Shown one piece after another: positions 24,921-39,351 of a stretch of DNA of 64,000 nucleotides; positions within the stretch are counted from its first letter, which is position 1; each line of letters opens with the position of its first letter. The position numbers and the translations under genes are program-made. The stretch comes from Prostheceraeus crozeri (taxonomy: Eukaryota; Platyhelminthes; Polycladida; Euryleptidae). The DNA is taken from assembly GCA_907163375.1 (NCBI GenBank), contig CAJQUW010000926.1, forward strand, positions 372,001 through 436,000. Reading direction: 5' to 3'. The notes under the pieces were generated by a model, which saw only the letters and a list, made by a program, of their open reading frames with translations, was not told the origin of the DNA and searched no databases.

Positions 24921-24961
24921 CAGGGAGTTCTAAAGAACTCTTTGTACTTTAGAACTCCCTG
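24921..24961. repeat. Perfect 15-bp stem hairpin
   Basis: CAGGGAGTTCTAAAG is followed after an 11-nt loop by its exact reverse complement. No gene is nearby. Confidence 0.8.
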
Positions 24962-27243
24962 TACCACATGTTTGGGCATTAAAGCTGCAATACCCACATC
25001 TTTCTAGTCATTTGGCAATTTTCAAAGCAGTTTTACAATCTCTGATTTTCCTTTGATAAGAAAATGCTTCCTTAAATATTTATTTTCAAACTACTCGAGT
25101 TCTTCCTCTTCTTTGCCTGAAAACATGTATCAACTATTCATGTCATTACATTGATTAGGTTCAAATAAATTTCATTCAAATGATTTCCCCTAATCATGAT
25201 GAGAGCTTACCTTGCTATTAGACCTACCGAAGAATTGCTTCATGATGTTCTACTGAAAGTTCTCCATAGTTGGTATGTCCGTAGACTTTTACGGACTTTT
25301 AAAGTTCGTAAGTTGAGTCCGAAAAGAACTCAGTAGACCTAAATTGTCTGCAGGTCTCTCAGTCTCCTTGTCTTAGTGTGCGAGTCATCCGTGACACCAT
25401 TCTTCACACATTTCACTTGGAATTCTGAAGATGTTCTCGGAATCAATTTCGATAAACGGAATTTGACCATCTCGCTCTGATCATTTCCGTAATCATCCGC
25501 AGTTGCAGCGGTGGTAATAAAACTAGCCTGTCTCTCATCGAGTCTCATTATGATACGACTGACAAGCGTGGCTCATTTCAAGTAGAACAGCAACTTCACT
25601 GTGACATATTATTTTAGCATTTTCTAACGGGTGGCGACGTGTACTCAGCGCATCCAATTGCACATGCCTATCAAACGCACCAAGGAGTCAAGTTTATGAT
25701 TAAAACAGACGAATGTGAAGCTAATTCTCAAAAATTGATGATACTAGCGATATGTAGGCCGGACCATATGCCACGATCAATTTTAACGATCGATTCCGTA
25801 TTGAAACCTCAATGACACTGTAAAGCGGACGATGTGACGTTGCACTGAAATATCAGCAGGATGCTGAACCGTGTCAAACGTCTAATTTGATGTCAAAGTC
25901 ATGATAACACCACGCCAATAAAGAGATCATGACACAGAATACCAGTAATCATGAATGAAGCATACATTTCAATAATTAATTCTTGAAAAAACAATATCAA
26001 AGAAATTCAATTGCAGTTCGAAGCTCATTTTTGCGGGTTTCTTTTTACAGTTTCACGACCATTTGCGTTACTGCTGTCACGGTATCACGCATCCGTCAGA
26101 GATACTTTTCCAACCAAAAATCAAGAGGAAACCTTCAGACATGCTTAATAGCAGTTAGAACACACACAAACAACATGCAACAGACGAATTCCAAGCTGAA
26201 CACTGACATTGAAAAGGCTACCAGACCTAGCCTGACAGCCCTCACATTGATACCGGTACACCAACTCGACTCTCTACATAGAGCATTTTCTATTTTCAGA
26301 TTCTTCGCATCTCTTTTTATAATTCCTGAAAACGAGCGCCGAAGTCAGGACAAGGCGTGATAGATTCGAGGTTGACAACGCGCCTGCAGTACATACGTAG
26401 ATCTACTATAAGAATTTCTAAACAAGATTGCCAGTTCGTTGAGGATGGCCATCTGACGCCTGTCTCTCACTTCTCAATAGCATCCCATGTACAAAATTCC
26501 AGCTCGAATTACAATTTGAATTTACTAACCTCAACCTCTGACTTACGTGGTATATAGAATTAAAACGTGATTTGACAATCGTTTCCCAAGCAATGGATGG
26601 TTGAAAAGCACCCTTCATATTACAATCATTTGAAAATACACAACATATAAAAAAATGCAACATGAATAGAATTTCAAAGGCAACAATGCCTACAGTGCTG
26701 AAGTGGTGTCAAAATGCAAGCCTAAACCATGTTCTTCGTCAGTGAATCATTCAAATCGACAAAAAATGCATGAACACCTGGTACCTATAAGTATTTAGTT
26801 TCACTGAATCCAACAGCAAAATTCGCTATGTCAGGGAATTTATCGAAACTCAACTTTCCCCTTGACGCGGCTTGCTCCGATGTGTATTCGTGCAATTTAC
26901 TGCGCTGCGGCACAGTAGGGCATGCTTTTGAACGATTATGGGTAAACTAGGCCTACAATAACGAAACTAAGTTTTAAATAAGCGCTGAAATAAGTACAAA
27001 TAAATGAAACTGTGCATATAAACAAAATCGTGAAATTGCAACCAAAAAATTTGTGAGCAGAGTATATCACAATTTTTTTTCGATGAATACTTTAAAATAT
27101 GCGTCTTTTTCACGGGTTACAGATTTAAATGAGGTAATATCTTGATGTTATGAACTGTCTATTACATTAAACTTAACTTCACACTTTCATGTGCAGTAAT
27201 TGTGATAGCTATTACAATTGTGATTTCATAACAAAAATCAGAA

Positions 27244-27386
27244 ATGCCCTCCAAGTTTTGCGTCGGCTGCAACAAATCGTTGCGGAAGGCTCAACATGTC
27301 CTTCGGTGCAGCAGGTGCATGGAACGCCGGCATCGCCAGTGCGATTCAGGTTTTTCATGTGCCGAGTATTACCGATGGAAGAGAGG
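27244..27386 (+). other. Possible exon encoding half of a PHD-like zinc finger
   Basis: The peptide carries CVGCNKSL, then CSRCMERRHRQC, which is a C-x2-C, C-x2-C, H-x2-C arrangement like the first half of a PHD finger. A splice-donor-like GAGAG|GTGAGA lies at the end and an acceptor-like TTCATGTGCAG at about 27196. The second half of the finger was not found. It may be a host gene exon or transposon debris. Confidence 0.3.
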
Positions 27387-28613
27387 TGAGAATATTCTGA
27401 ATGGAAATATCCCATCACGGCAGTAGTTTGTTATTTTCTGCTCATGGCTACCTACTTATGTTACATAAATGACAATTGTTAGCACCGTTGAATGAAATTT
27501 TAAGGTAGGTAACGGAGATAAACACATGTGTTTCTTAAAAGAACTCCATGACGAATCAATGCTTAAGTAAAGCATTTCAACAGTGCAGGATTCGCTGATA
27601 GCCTATCAAAATATTTGATGAGAATTAAACTAATAGGCTTACTTTTATAAAGCAATCACAGCCACAAAAATGTTTGATGAAGCTTAATGAGGCCGCACAT
27701 TTTTAGTCGCTTAGCCACCTCTGAAAGAAGCACATTTGATCAGGCCTTTATTAAGGTAATGAGAAGCTTGCCAATTATTATTGAGTATGGTCGGATGGCC
27801 GAGAAAGAATTGAAGCGTCCATGTGAAGATTGTTCAAATGCATGTGCCAATTGTAAGACGCCATATAGACTATCTACGACGCGCCAATATTTTCGTGTTC
27901 GATCATGCCCTGAAATCACACCGCCGCACACTTTTCCACATTCATGGAGATCTGAATATGATGCCCTGAACGTGTCATCCACTTTTAGAAATTCTTCAGA
28001 CTTTCATAGTAAGAATTTTTTTAGTGGTTTGCAAACGTCTGACCAAGGTTCACAAATCTTCCACCATGGAAATGTCTGGATACAAGGGTATTTTTCGTTG
28101 TTGAATTTTCTGTATGTGCTCACCATGTGTCATCTGTCTACATGGAGTATGTACCGATCAGTGATTTTGATAATCGACCGAGTACCGATTAATCGATGGA
28201 AGGTAGTCCATTGTTTCTGACACATTTCTCTAACATCGAAGTTTTCCACGTAATAAAAGTGCGGAGTTTGTTAAATAAAACTTAATACTGGTAAAGTGCA
28301 CCAAATAGTAGGTAGCACAGGTTCTGAATGTTTAATGCAGAAAACGACACGGTCCCCCATGGGTTCGACAACTTAATCAAATTAGATGATCTGTTATTCG
28401 GCTTTTGCGTACTTAAGAATAATCTGTTCTATTTTTCTTTCATTAAGTAGGGCATGGTGGGGTGGAATGGGTGTAAGTAGCTTAAAGCTGTATGGAAACC
28501 AAGTGGATTGATATTTCTGTATATCGTTTTGATCATGATGATATTGTGATAATAGCATAAAGTTCCATATATGGATTTTCATTGTATCGATATGGATTCA
28601 TTTCATTCATATA

Positions 28614-29918
28614 CAGTATAATTCCGCTATCTCTTGGGAATGAAAGAAATGTCCGTTATATCCGATGTACGTTATATCAAGGGTAAGGCATTTTCCATTT
28701 AAAACCAATCTAGTACTACTTTCGCATCATCACTTTCCATATTTTCTGAATGAAACAAGTTATTTGGCATTATAACTTGATAATTATGATTAGACAACTC
28801 ACTTGCATTCAAAATTACAAATATAAGTTGCTGGCGGTATAAAGTACCTACTTGCTTTGCATGTATCCTGTACTGAATTCAGATTGGTTTGACGAAGGTT
28901 TGCTTTTTAAGCGGTAAATCATGTAGGCCTACATCATTGTCTACGGCTGAATTTCTCATTGTGAAAATAGAAAATAGTTTTCTCAGATCCATCCATGTTT
29001 GTGCCAACCATGACAGTCAAAATTTGCTTGCCATTTTTCCCTTCATGACATAGATCACCCTTTTAAGTGAAGGTTTTACTTGGATGTAATTGATAATGTA
29101 GGGCAGTCTCATCTGCGTTGAGTAGATGATCACAATCAGGCCATTTTTTCTGCCAGTCATCTCGGACAGCTTGTGCAGCATCGCTAGCTTCTCCACGATG
29201 GTAAAGGAATCACATGTCAGGCCCTAAATCTGTCCAACCAGCCATACATTCAGTTTCACGAAGTTGCTCGCGGAATTGGTTGGCATTCTCTTTGAGCAGC
29301 GGTCCTGTTACAGGTGCTCTGCATTGATCTTTTCTTGAGGAAGCCATATAATCAACGTCTCCTCAATATCTTCGTAGTTCCCTTTTCGCATTCTCTTCGT
29401 CTTGTCATGCACAAAAGCAGTTTGGTTTTGTATTTTTCACGTGGTCATATCGCATATATTGTTGTTCGTGATAAACCATAATCTCGGGTCCATTCCGTTA
29501 GACTTTCTTTCTATTTGGTCGGAGATTGATCTTTTTGATTTCGAAAGTGAGGGATTGACGCTTGCGTGAGATGCTTGAACCCTGGGATAAAAGTTTGCTC
29601 TGAATTATCAATATGACGACTCTCTTGATCATTTCAGAATTTTCATTACGCGAATTTCATAGATTGCAAACACTCACAACACTTACACATCAAAATATTT
29701 CTGAGAATATCTCCAACTGTCTGGAATTGAGATCAGTTGAAACAAATTTGTGCGTTATTTTTTCATGGGAGTGAAATTTCTGTCCGTTATATCCAGTTGT
29801 ATGTTTTAGTCGTGTTCGCTATAACCAGGGTATCATATTATTAGTCGGATATGATATTTTGCCGGCAATATTTTATGTATACGTTATATCCCGTGTACGT
29901 CATAGCGGGATTTTACTG
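28614..29918 (-). mobile_element. Tigger/pogo-type DNA transposon, degenerate
   Basis: The ends are imperfect inverted repeats starting CAGTA(T/A)AAT(T/C)CCGCTAT; the left copy is preceded by TA. On the minus strand, frames between about 29560 and 28960 read TRDYGLSRTTIYAI, then GNYEDIEETLIIWL, LLKENANQFREQL and GEASDAAQAV, then LLNADETALHYQL, the catalytic context of pogo/CENP-B-like transposases. Several stops and frameshifts interrupt it. Confidence 0.7.
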
Positions 29919-30899
29919 TGTACAATTTTCATTGTTTCCATAGAAACCAAATTTATATTTCTTTTTCAGTGCTGAAAAAAGTGAACGATTACGAACGTTT
30001 GTATTGCAGCAAGAGAGAGCACCACGACTTAACTTCAGCATTCCTATATAAGTATCATTCCTATATGTCAGGGTGGCGGCCGAGCCAGGGAATCGCCCAG
30101 GAATCTTCTTGGGGCCTAGGAATCGCTCTTAAATATTAGCGATTTAACCAATTACCCCTGAAATAGCCGGGGAATGCCATTTGATGATTTTTATCTCTTA
30201 GTTCAATGAACATAATTTCTTGATTTTAACCATCAGTAATGTGACTTATTAAGCCCACTATTTCTATTAAATGTTTTCGAATCCTGATTGATATAATCAA
30301 GTAAATATGCACAACATCTGGATGGAATATTCATGATGAAGTATATTTGCTTCATTTCCACATGATCGTCAATGATAGCTGTACGGCGATGGTTATGTCG
30401 TTGCCGCGTCACTTATAGTGAAATCGCTAAAAGTTATTCAAATCAGCAATCGTTGCATTCTATGGCAGCAATTTGTGGCTATTCACACTGCATTAAGGTC
30501 GTGTACGCAATTGGGTTGCTATAATTCGCACATACACGTATAAAGTCGCAATTAATTGACATCGGTAGTTAAAAATATTTTTTTATTTCTGTGTTTCATA
30601 ATGTGCCTGCATGCAATTTCATGAAAGACTCGTAATATGGCGAATTATGCAGTCTCGAAATACATACTAAAAAGGTCATAAATTATTGTCTGTCTTGCGT
30701 TATCAGTTTCATTGGTTAAAAGAATTTTTACAAAAGCACAACTTTTTGAACAAGAAGCAATTTAAGGGATAATCGCGCAATTTAGCACTAGGCTATTTAT
30801 GCGCCCCCATGAACACTAAGTTCAGGATGATATCAGTCAAAAATCAGGTTAACAAAATTCTTCCAACACTTCCACTGACAGAAAAGTACATCAGAATTT

Positions 30900-31080
30900 T
30901 GGTTGATATTTCGAATAAAAGTCAATGACTAAGCTAAGTGATGAGCTCGGAAAACTCACAGTTCATTATCTAGCACAGGAAATTTCTCAAATGAAATGAC
31001 AAAAATAGTTTAAAGAAGTGTCCGGATAACTTTTGATCGTTGTTATTGGAATAACATCTCGTGAACATAAAAAATAGGTT
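30900..31080. repeat. Repeat with an inverted copy at 39780-39990
   Basis: A block containing AAAGAAGTGTCCGGATAA near 31012 is found in inverted, diverged form near 39846-39870. The similarity extends to flanking CACGAGATGTTATTCC and GATAATGAACTG phrases. The two copies bracket the satellite array and probably belong to one transposon family. Confidence 0.55.
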
Positions 31081-31379
31081 CAGCCATATTAAAGGAGGCC
31101 CCACAAATGGATCACATCGTTCATTCTAAGAGTTTACCTCTGAAATTAACATACAGTATGGCTCAGCAAGTTTGCATCAAGCCTGAAATTTGCAAATTTT
31201 GAGTGTATAACCATCTCAAATCAATATAAAAGCAAACATACCTCGTGATTATTTAGAATACATTGTATAGGATAAGAAAACATGAAAGTAGAAACTCTCT
31301 AAGTTACCAATATTAAGTGTGTCCACCACGGTTAGCGATCATTGAAGCTATTCGTCTTGGTACATTTTCAACCAATGGC

Positions 31380-31845
31380 GTGCACATTTCTTGAGTTTCT
31401 CCATTTCGATTCCATATTTTTACAAATGAAGATGCTATTTCGCTGCGAGAATGAGATTTGCAATCTCTGAGTCTCTGTTCCACAATGCCCCTTACATTCC
31501 CAATTGGGTTGGTGAATCGGGGGATTGGGCAGGACGTTGAGGCTATGCATATCGAAACAAGCTATGGTTCTTCGTAAGTTATGAGAGGGAGCATTGTCCA
31601 GCTGAAGAACACTTGAGGCACCTGGAAACCATTCAAGTATTTCTTGAGTCACTTCCGGATTTTTCTCAGACAATTTACGAATATGGCGAATGTCTCTTTC
31701 GTCGAATTTCTTGTTCTGTCCTCCGCAATTCTCATAATTTGCGGTGAAGTCAACATTTGCATTCTACGGTTTCAGGACTCGTTCAGCGGTTGACCGGTTT
31801 ATTCCTACAGCTTCGGCAATTTGTCTTTGTATTTAAGAAGTATGG
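31380..31845 (-). pseudogene. Tc1/mariner transposase, internally deleted
   Basis: On the minus strand an HTH (QRQIAEAVGINRSTAERVL) is followed by a second DNA-binding motif (KFDERDIRHIRKLSEKNP). It then passes directly to the middle of the catalytic domain: LQLDNAPSHNLRRTI and LNVLPNPPIHQPNWE. The segment with the first catalytic Asp is missing, so an internal deletion joined the two halves. Confidence 0.7.
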
Positions 31846-33419
31846 TCAGCCAGGATAGCTCGTATTTATTTAAGGTCCGTCATCACGTCGCTATACTGTC
31901 GGAATAGGCCTATTCGTTTCAAATGAGTAGAATTCCAATTTCTATTTATTCTAGATATCTTCGGAAAGTAATGCCTATTTCAAGTAACAGGATATTCAAA
32001 TTTTGTTGACTATAGTATCTATGTACATGTAACATAATGAAAGTAATCCGCCTATTGATGGTAAACATCCAGAGCAGCAGTGGAGAGATTTATGGAGTCA
32101 GCTATATTTTGATGCTTGATGCTAACTCGCTGAGCCATGCCGTTCACATGCATGTATGTACATGAGAGTATTTAATTCAGGTGCGTGGGGTGAAAATCAA
32201 TGAAAAATGCATTATTGACGTCCGCAAAAATGAAGCACGAATTTTTCAAAATTTAAGAATCCGACCACTGCTTCATACATGCAGATTATCTTTCAGCAAT
32301 TGAAACCAGAGTCGGCAATTAGCAGATTCCTTGGTGGTACAGTCCTACATTCAGTTCCTCGAACATCTGTGGTGAAAAATGGAAGCCTCAGACTGAAAAT
32401 TTTAGGGCAAAGGGAGTTGTCAACATCCAGAAGGCTTTGACATTAGCTCTCATTGATCAGTATGTCTATTTGTATCAAGAAAGCCAATATAGTCACAACA
32501 AAATTTGTGAGGTGTTGACATCGTCATCAGCTTTGAAATGTAGTGAAGACGAAGAAAGTACAACACTACGATATTATCAATTATTGGATTATCAACAGGA
32601 ATTGATTTTGTGACTCGATTATAATACTTTTGATATCATGAAAGGAATTTTGCAAATTTTCATTATAAGGAAAAGTCATCATTTGCGTACATGTACGTGT
32701 AAATGTTACATTCACGTTTCTAAAACTTGATTATGTTGGAGGTAAATATCCGTTGGCAACTTCATACTGAATCTTATAATACCTATTGTAGGTACTTGTA
32801 TTTAAAATGCAAAATTCATAAATTGATAGTGGAAAGTACATATGACAGTCCTGCTCTGTAATCCAGGAAGCAGTAGTATGTCGGTCTGAAGTTTTCTTCC
32901 AGTGGTATTTTGTATGCGAAATGAAACCAAGAAACAAATTTTTCACAGCAATGACCAAGCACTGTTCATTATGCGACACATGATCTGAGTCAATTAAGGC
33001 GACACTTCATTGCGCACGGGATCAAGACATCTCGAAAGCCATCTCTGCTCTATCGATCGGTGACGCCGTCCACGGTTAAACTGCATGAACCGAATGAAAC
33101 ATACCTGCAGAAACTTTTCTGTCATTGCCGTCACACTGCAGATGATAATCATCATGAAACAGTTATTACTACATTGTCCTCAGGTGCTTATTCACCATCG
33201 CTTACTCGGTTTTAGCCGTAGTCATAAAAGTAAAAGAGATTCTCCCGCATTAAATTCTTCCGTTGCAAGTTTCTTCATTAATAGATGCTCACCTCTTCTT
33301 CATCACATCTCAAACATGCGAAGTCGTAATCATCTGTTTTTTCATACTTTCAGATCGTCTTCCCTGGATGTGTGCATCCTGCCAGCCATCTGCAGTCCTA
33401 CAAGAGTCGCCTACTACTT

Positions 33420-36400
33420 CCCTGGTGGCTGGATATAGGTGTGTAGGGACCAAAGTGATGTCAATTCCATGTTCCGGTGTGTTTTCAATGTATTTGCGAT
33501 TGTAGTGATTGTGGTAGGTGGTCTGATCACCACCGCATGACAGTTGGACCAGGTAGGCCCTGGTGGCTGGATATAGGTGTGTAGGGACCAAAGTGATGTC
33601 AATTCCATGTTCCGGTGTGTTTTCAATGTATTTGCGATTGTAGTGATTGTGGTAGGTGGTCTGATCACCACCGCATGACAGTTGGACCAGGTAGGCCCTG
33701 GTGGCTGGATATAGGTGTGTAGGGACCAAAGTGATGTCAATTCCATGTTCCGGTGTGTTTTCAATGTATTTGCGATTGTAGTGATTGTGGTAGGTGGTCT
33801 GATCACCACCGCATGACAGTTGGACCAGGTAGGCCCTGGTGGCTGGATATAGGTGTGTAGGGACCAAAGTGATGTCAATTCCATGTTCCGGTGTGTTTTC
33901 AATGTATTTGCGATTGTAGTGATTGTGGTAGGTGGTCTGATCACCACCGCATGACAGTTGGACCAGGTAGGCCCTGGTGGCTGGATATAGGTGTGTAGGG
34001 ACCAAAGTGATGTCAATTCCATGTTCCGGTGTGTTTTCAATGTATTTGCGATTGTAGTGATTGTGGTAGGTGGTCTGATCACCACCGCATGACAGTTGGA
34101 CCAGGTAGGCCCTGGTGGCTGGATATAGGTGTGTAGGGACCAAAGTGATGTCAATTCCATGTTCCGGTGTGTTTTCAATGTATTTGCAATTGTAGTGATT
34201 GTGGTAGGTGGTCTGATCACCACCGCATGACAGTTGGACCAGGTAGGCCCTGGTGGCTGGATATAGGTGTGTAGGGACCAAAGTGATGTCAATTCCATGT
34301 TCCGGTGTGTTTTCAATGTATTTGCGATTGTAGTGATTGTGGTAGGTGGTCTGATCACCACCGCATGACAGTTGGACCAGGTAGGCCCTGGTGGCTGGAT
34401 ATAGGTGTGTAGGGACCAAAGTGATGTCAATTCCATGTTCCGGTGTGTTTTCAATGTATTTGCGATTGTAGTGATTGTGGTAGGTGGTCTGATCACCACC
34501 GCATGACAGTTGGACCAGGTAGGCCCTGGTGGCTGGATATAGGTGTGTAGGGACCAAAGTGATGTCAATTCCATGTTCCGGTGTGTTTTCAATGTATTTG
34601 CGATTGTAGTGATTGTGGTAGGTGGTCTGATCACCACCGCATGACAGTTGGACCAGGTAGGCCCTGGTGGCTGGATATAGGTGTGTAGGGACCAAAGTGA
34701 TGTCAATTCCATGTTCCGGTGTGTTTTCAATGTATTTGCGATTGTAGTGATTGTGGTAGGTGGTCTGATCACCACCGCATGGCTGTTGGACCAGGTAGGC
34801 CCTGGTGGCTGGATATAGGTGTGTAGGGACCAAAGTGATGTCAATTCCATGTTCCGGTGTGTTTTCAATGTATTTGCGATTGTAGTGATTGTGGTAGGTG
34901 GTCTGATCACCACCGCATGACAGTTGGACCAGGTAGGCCCTGGTGGCTGGATATAGGTGTGTAGGGACCAAAGTGATGTCAATTCCATGTTCCGGTGTGT
35001 TTTCAATGTATTTGCGATTGTAGTGATTGTGGTAGGTGGTCTGATCACCACCGCATGACAGTTGGACCAGGTAGGCCCTGGTGGCTGGATATAGGTGTGT
35101 AGGGACCAAAGTGATGTCAATTCCATGTTCCGGTGTGTTTTCAATGTATTTGCGATTGTAGTGATTGTGGTAGGTGGTCTGATCACCACCGCATGACAGT
35201 TGGACCAGGTAGGCCCTGGTGGCTGGATATAGGTGTGTAGGGACCAAAGTGATGTCAATTCCATGTTCCGGTGTGTTTTCAATGTATTTGCGATTGTAGT
35301 GATTGTGGTAGGTGGTCTGATCACCACCGCATGACAGTTGGACCAGGTAGGCCCTGGTGGCTGGATATAGGTGTGTAGGGACCAAAGTGATGTCAATTCC
35401 ATGTTCCGGTGTGTTTTCAATGTATTTGCGATTGTAGTGATTGTGGTAGGTGGTCTGATCACCACCGCATGACAGTTGGACCAGGTAGGCCCTGGTGGCT
35501 GGATATAGGTGTGTAGGGACCAAAGTGATGTCAATTCCATGTTCCGGTGTGTTTTCAATGTATTTGCGATTGTAGTGATTGTGGTAGGTGGTCTGATCAC
35601 CACCGCATGACAGTTGGACCAGGTAGGCCCTGGTGGCTGGATATAGGTGTGTAGGGACCAAAGTGATGTCAATTCCATGTTCCGGTGTGTTTTCAATGTA
35701 TTTGCGATTGTAGTGATTGTGGTAGGTGGTCTGATCACCACCGCATGACAGTTGGACCAGGTAGGCCCTGGTGGCTGGATATAGGTGTGTAGGACCAAAG
35801 TGATGTCAATTCCATGTTCCGGTGTGTTTTCAATGTATTTGCGATTGTAGTGATTGTGGTAGGTGGTCTGATCACCACCGCATGACAGTTGGACCAGGTA
35901 GGCCCTGGTGGCTGGATATAGGTGTGTAGGGACCAAAGTGATGTCAATTCCATGTTCCGGTGTGTTTTCAGTGTATTTGCAATTGTAGTGATTGTGGTAG
36001 GTGGTCTGATCACCACCGCATGACAGTTGGACCAGGTAGGCCCTGGTGGCTGGATATAGGTGTGTAGGGACCAAAGTGATGTCAATTCCATGTTCCGGTG
36101 TGTTTTCAATGTATTTGCGATTGTAGTGATTGTGGTAGGTGGTCTGATCACCACCGCATGACAGTTGGACCAGGTAGGCCCTGGTGGCTGGATATAGGTG
36201 TGTAGGGACCAAAGTGATGTCAATTCCATGTTCCGGTGTGTTTTCAATGTATTTGCGATTGTAGTGATTGTGGTAGGTGGTCTGATCACCACCGCATGAC
36301 AGTTGGACCAGGTAGGCCCTGGTGGCTGGATATAGGTGTGTAGGGACCAAAGTGATGTCAATTCCATGTTCCGGTGTGTTTTCAATGTATTTGCGATTGT

Positions 36401-39351
36401 AGTGATTGTGGTAGGTGGTCTGATCACCACCGCATGACAGTTGGACCAGGTAGGCCCTGGTGGCTGGATATAGGTGTGTAGGGACCAAAGTGATGTCAAT
36501 TCCATGTTCCGGTGTGTTTTCAATGTATTTGCGATTGTAGTGATTGTGGTAGGTGGTCTGATCACCACCGCATGGCTGTTGGACCAGGTAGGCCCTGGTG
36601 GCTGGATATAGGTGTGTAGGGACCAAAGTGATGTCAATTCCATGTTCCGGTGTGTTTTCAATGTATTTGCGATTGTAGTGATTGTGGTAGGTGGTCTGAT
36701 CACCACCGCATGACAGTTGGACCAGGTAGGCCCTGGTGGCTGGATATAGGTGTGTAGGGACCAAAGTGATGTCAATTCCATGTTCCGGTGTGTTTTCAAT
36801 GTATTTGCGATTGTAGTGATTGTGGTAGGTGGTCTGATCACCACCGCATGACAGTTGGACCAGGTAGGCCCTGGTGGCTGGATATAGGTGTGTAGGGACC
36901 AAAGTGATGTCAATTCCATGTTCCGGTGTGTTTTCAATGTATTTGCGATTGTAGTGATTGTGGTAGGTGGTCTGATCACCACCGCATGACAGTTGGACCA
37001 GGTAGGCCCTGGTGGCTGGATATAGGTGTGTAGGGACCAAAGTGATGTCAATTCCATGTTCCGGTGTGTTTTCAATGTATTTGCGATTGTAGTGATTGTG
37101 GTAGGTGGTCTGATCACCACCGCATGACAGTTGGACCAGGTAGGCCCTGGTGGCTGGATATAGGTGTGTAGGGACCAAAGTGATGTCAATTCCATGTTCC
37201 GGTGTGTTTTCAATGTATTTGCGATTGTAGTGATTGTGGTAGGTGGTCTGATCACCACCGCATGACAGTTGGACCAGGTAGGCCCTGGTGGCTGGATATA
37301 GGTGTGTAGGGACCAAAGTGATGTCAATTCCATGTTCCGGTGTGTTTTCAATGTATTTGCGATTGTAGTGATTGTGGTAGGTGGTCTGATCACCACCGCA
37401 TGACAGTTGGACCAGGTAGGCCCTGGTGGCTGGATATAGGTGTGTAGGGACCAAAGTGATGTCAATTCCATGTTCCGGTGTGTTTTCAATGTATTTGCGA
37501 TTGTAGTGATTGTGGTAGGTGGTCTGATCACCACCGCATGACAGTTGGACCAGGTAGGCCCTGGTGGCTGGATATAGGTGTGTAGGGACCAAAGTGATGT
37601 CAATTCCATGTTCCGGTGTGTTTTCAATGTATTTGCGATTGTAGTGATTGTGGTAGGTGGTCTGATCACCACCGCATGACAGTTGGACCAGGTAGGCCCT
37701 GGTGGCTGGATATAGGTGTGTAGGGACCAAAGTGATGTCAATTCCATGTTCCGGTGTGTTTTCAATGTATTTGCGATTGTGATTGTGGTAGGTGGTCTGA
37801 TCACCACCGCATGACAGTTGGACCAGGTAGGCCCTGGTGGCTGGATATAGGTGTGTAGGGACCAAAGTGATGTCAATTCCATGTTCCGGTGTGTTTTCAA
37901 TGTATTTGCGATTGTAGTGATTGTGGTAGGTGGTCTGATCACCACCGCATGACAGTTGGACCAGGTAGGCCCTGGTGGCTGGATATAGGTGTGTAGGGAC
38001 CAAAGTGATGTCAATTCCATGTTCCGGTGTGTTTTCAATGTATTTGCGATTGTAGTGATTGTGGTAGGTGGTCTGATCACCACCGCATGACAGTTGGACC
38101 AGGTAGGCCCTGGTGGCTGGATATAGGTGTGTAGGGACCAAAGTGATGTCAATTCCATGTTCCGGTGTGTTTTCAATGTATTTGCGATTGTAGTGATTGT
38201 GGTAGGTGGTCTGATCACCACCGCATGACAGTTGGACCAGGTAGGCCCTGGTGCCTGGATATAGGTGTGTAGGGACCAAAGTGATGTCAATTCCATGTTC
38301 CGGTGTGTTTTCAATGTATTTGCGATTGTAGTGATTGTGGTAGGTGGTCTGATCACCACCGCATGACAGTTGGACCAGGTAGGCCCTGGTGGCTGGATAT
38401 AGGTGTGTAGGGACCAAAGTGATGTCAATTCCATGTTCCGGTGTGTTTTCAATGTATTTGCGATTGTAGTGATTGTGGTAGGTGGTCTGATCACCACCGC
38501 ATGACAGTTGGACCAGGTAGGCCCTGGTGGCTGGATATAGGTGTGTAGGGACCAAAGTGATGTCAATTCCATGTTCCGGTGTGTTTTCAATGTATTTGCG
38601 ATTGTAGTGATTGTGGTAGGTGGTCTGATCACCACCGCATGACAGTTGGACCAGGTAGGCCCTGGTGGCTGGATATAGGTGTGTAGGGACCAAAGTGATG
38701 TCAATTCCATGTTCCGGTGTGTTTTCAATGTATTTGCGATTGTAGTGATTGTGGTAGGTGGTCTGATCACCACCGCATGACAGTTGGACCAGGTAGGCCC
38801 TGGTGGCTGGATATAGGTGTGTAGGGACCAAAGTGATGTCAATTCCATGTTCCGGTGTGTTTTCAATGTATTTGCGATTGTAGTGATTGTGGTAGGTGGT
38901 CTGATCACCACCGCATGACAGTTGGACCAGGTAGGCCCTGGTGGCTGGATATAGGTGTGTAGGGACCAAAGTGATGTCAATTCCATGTTCCGGTGTGTTT
39001 TCAATGTATTTGCGATTGTAGTGATTGTGGTAGGTGGTCTGATCACCACCGCATGACAGTTGGACCAGGTAGGCCCTGGTGGCTGGATATAGGTGTGTAG
39101 GGACCAAAGTGATGTCAATTCCATGTTCCGGTGTGTTTTCAATGTATTTGCGATTGTAGTGATTGTGGTAGGTGGTCTGATCACCACCGCATGACAGTTG
39201 GACCAGGTAGGCCCTGGTGGCTGGATATAGGTGTGTAGGGACCAAAGTGATGTCAATTCCATGTTCCGGTGTGTTTTCAATGTATTTGCGATTGTAGTGA
39301 TTGTGGTAGGTGGTCTGATCACCACCGCATGACAGTTGGACCAGGTAGGCC
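33420..39351. repeat. 138-bp satellite array, about 43 copies
   Basis: Near-identical head-to-tail units of 138 bp. Copies differ by rare substitutions, one 1-bp deletion (about 35792) and one 3-bp deletion (about 37780). Because 138 is 46 codons, two minus-strand frames stay open across the array and give spurious ORFs up to 2002 codons. Two variant units (an A for G at 34188 and GGCTG at 34781) recur exactly 1793 bp later (35981 and 36574), showing duplication of a 13-unit block. Flanks are unrelated unique sequence. Confidence 0.95.
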
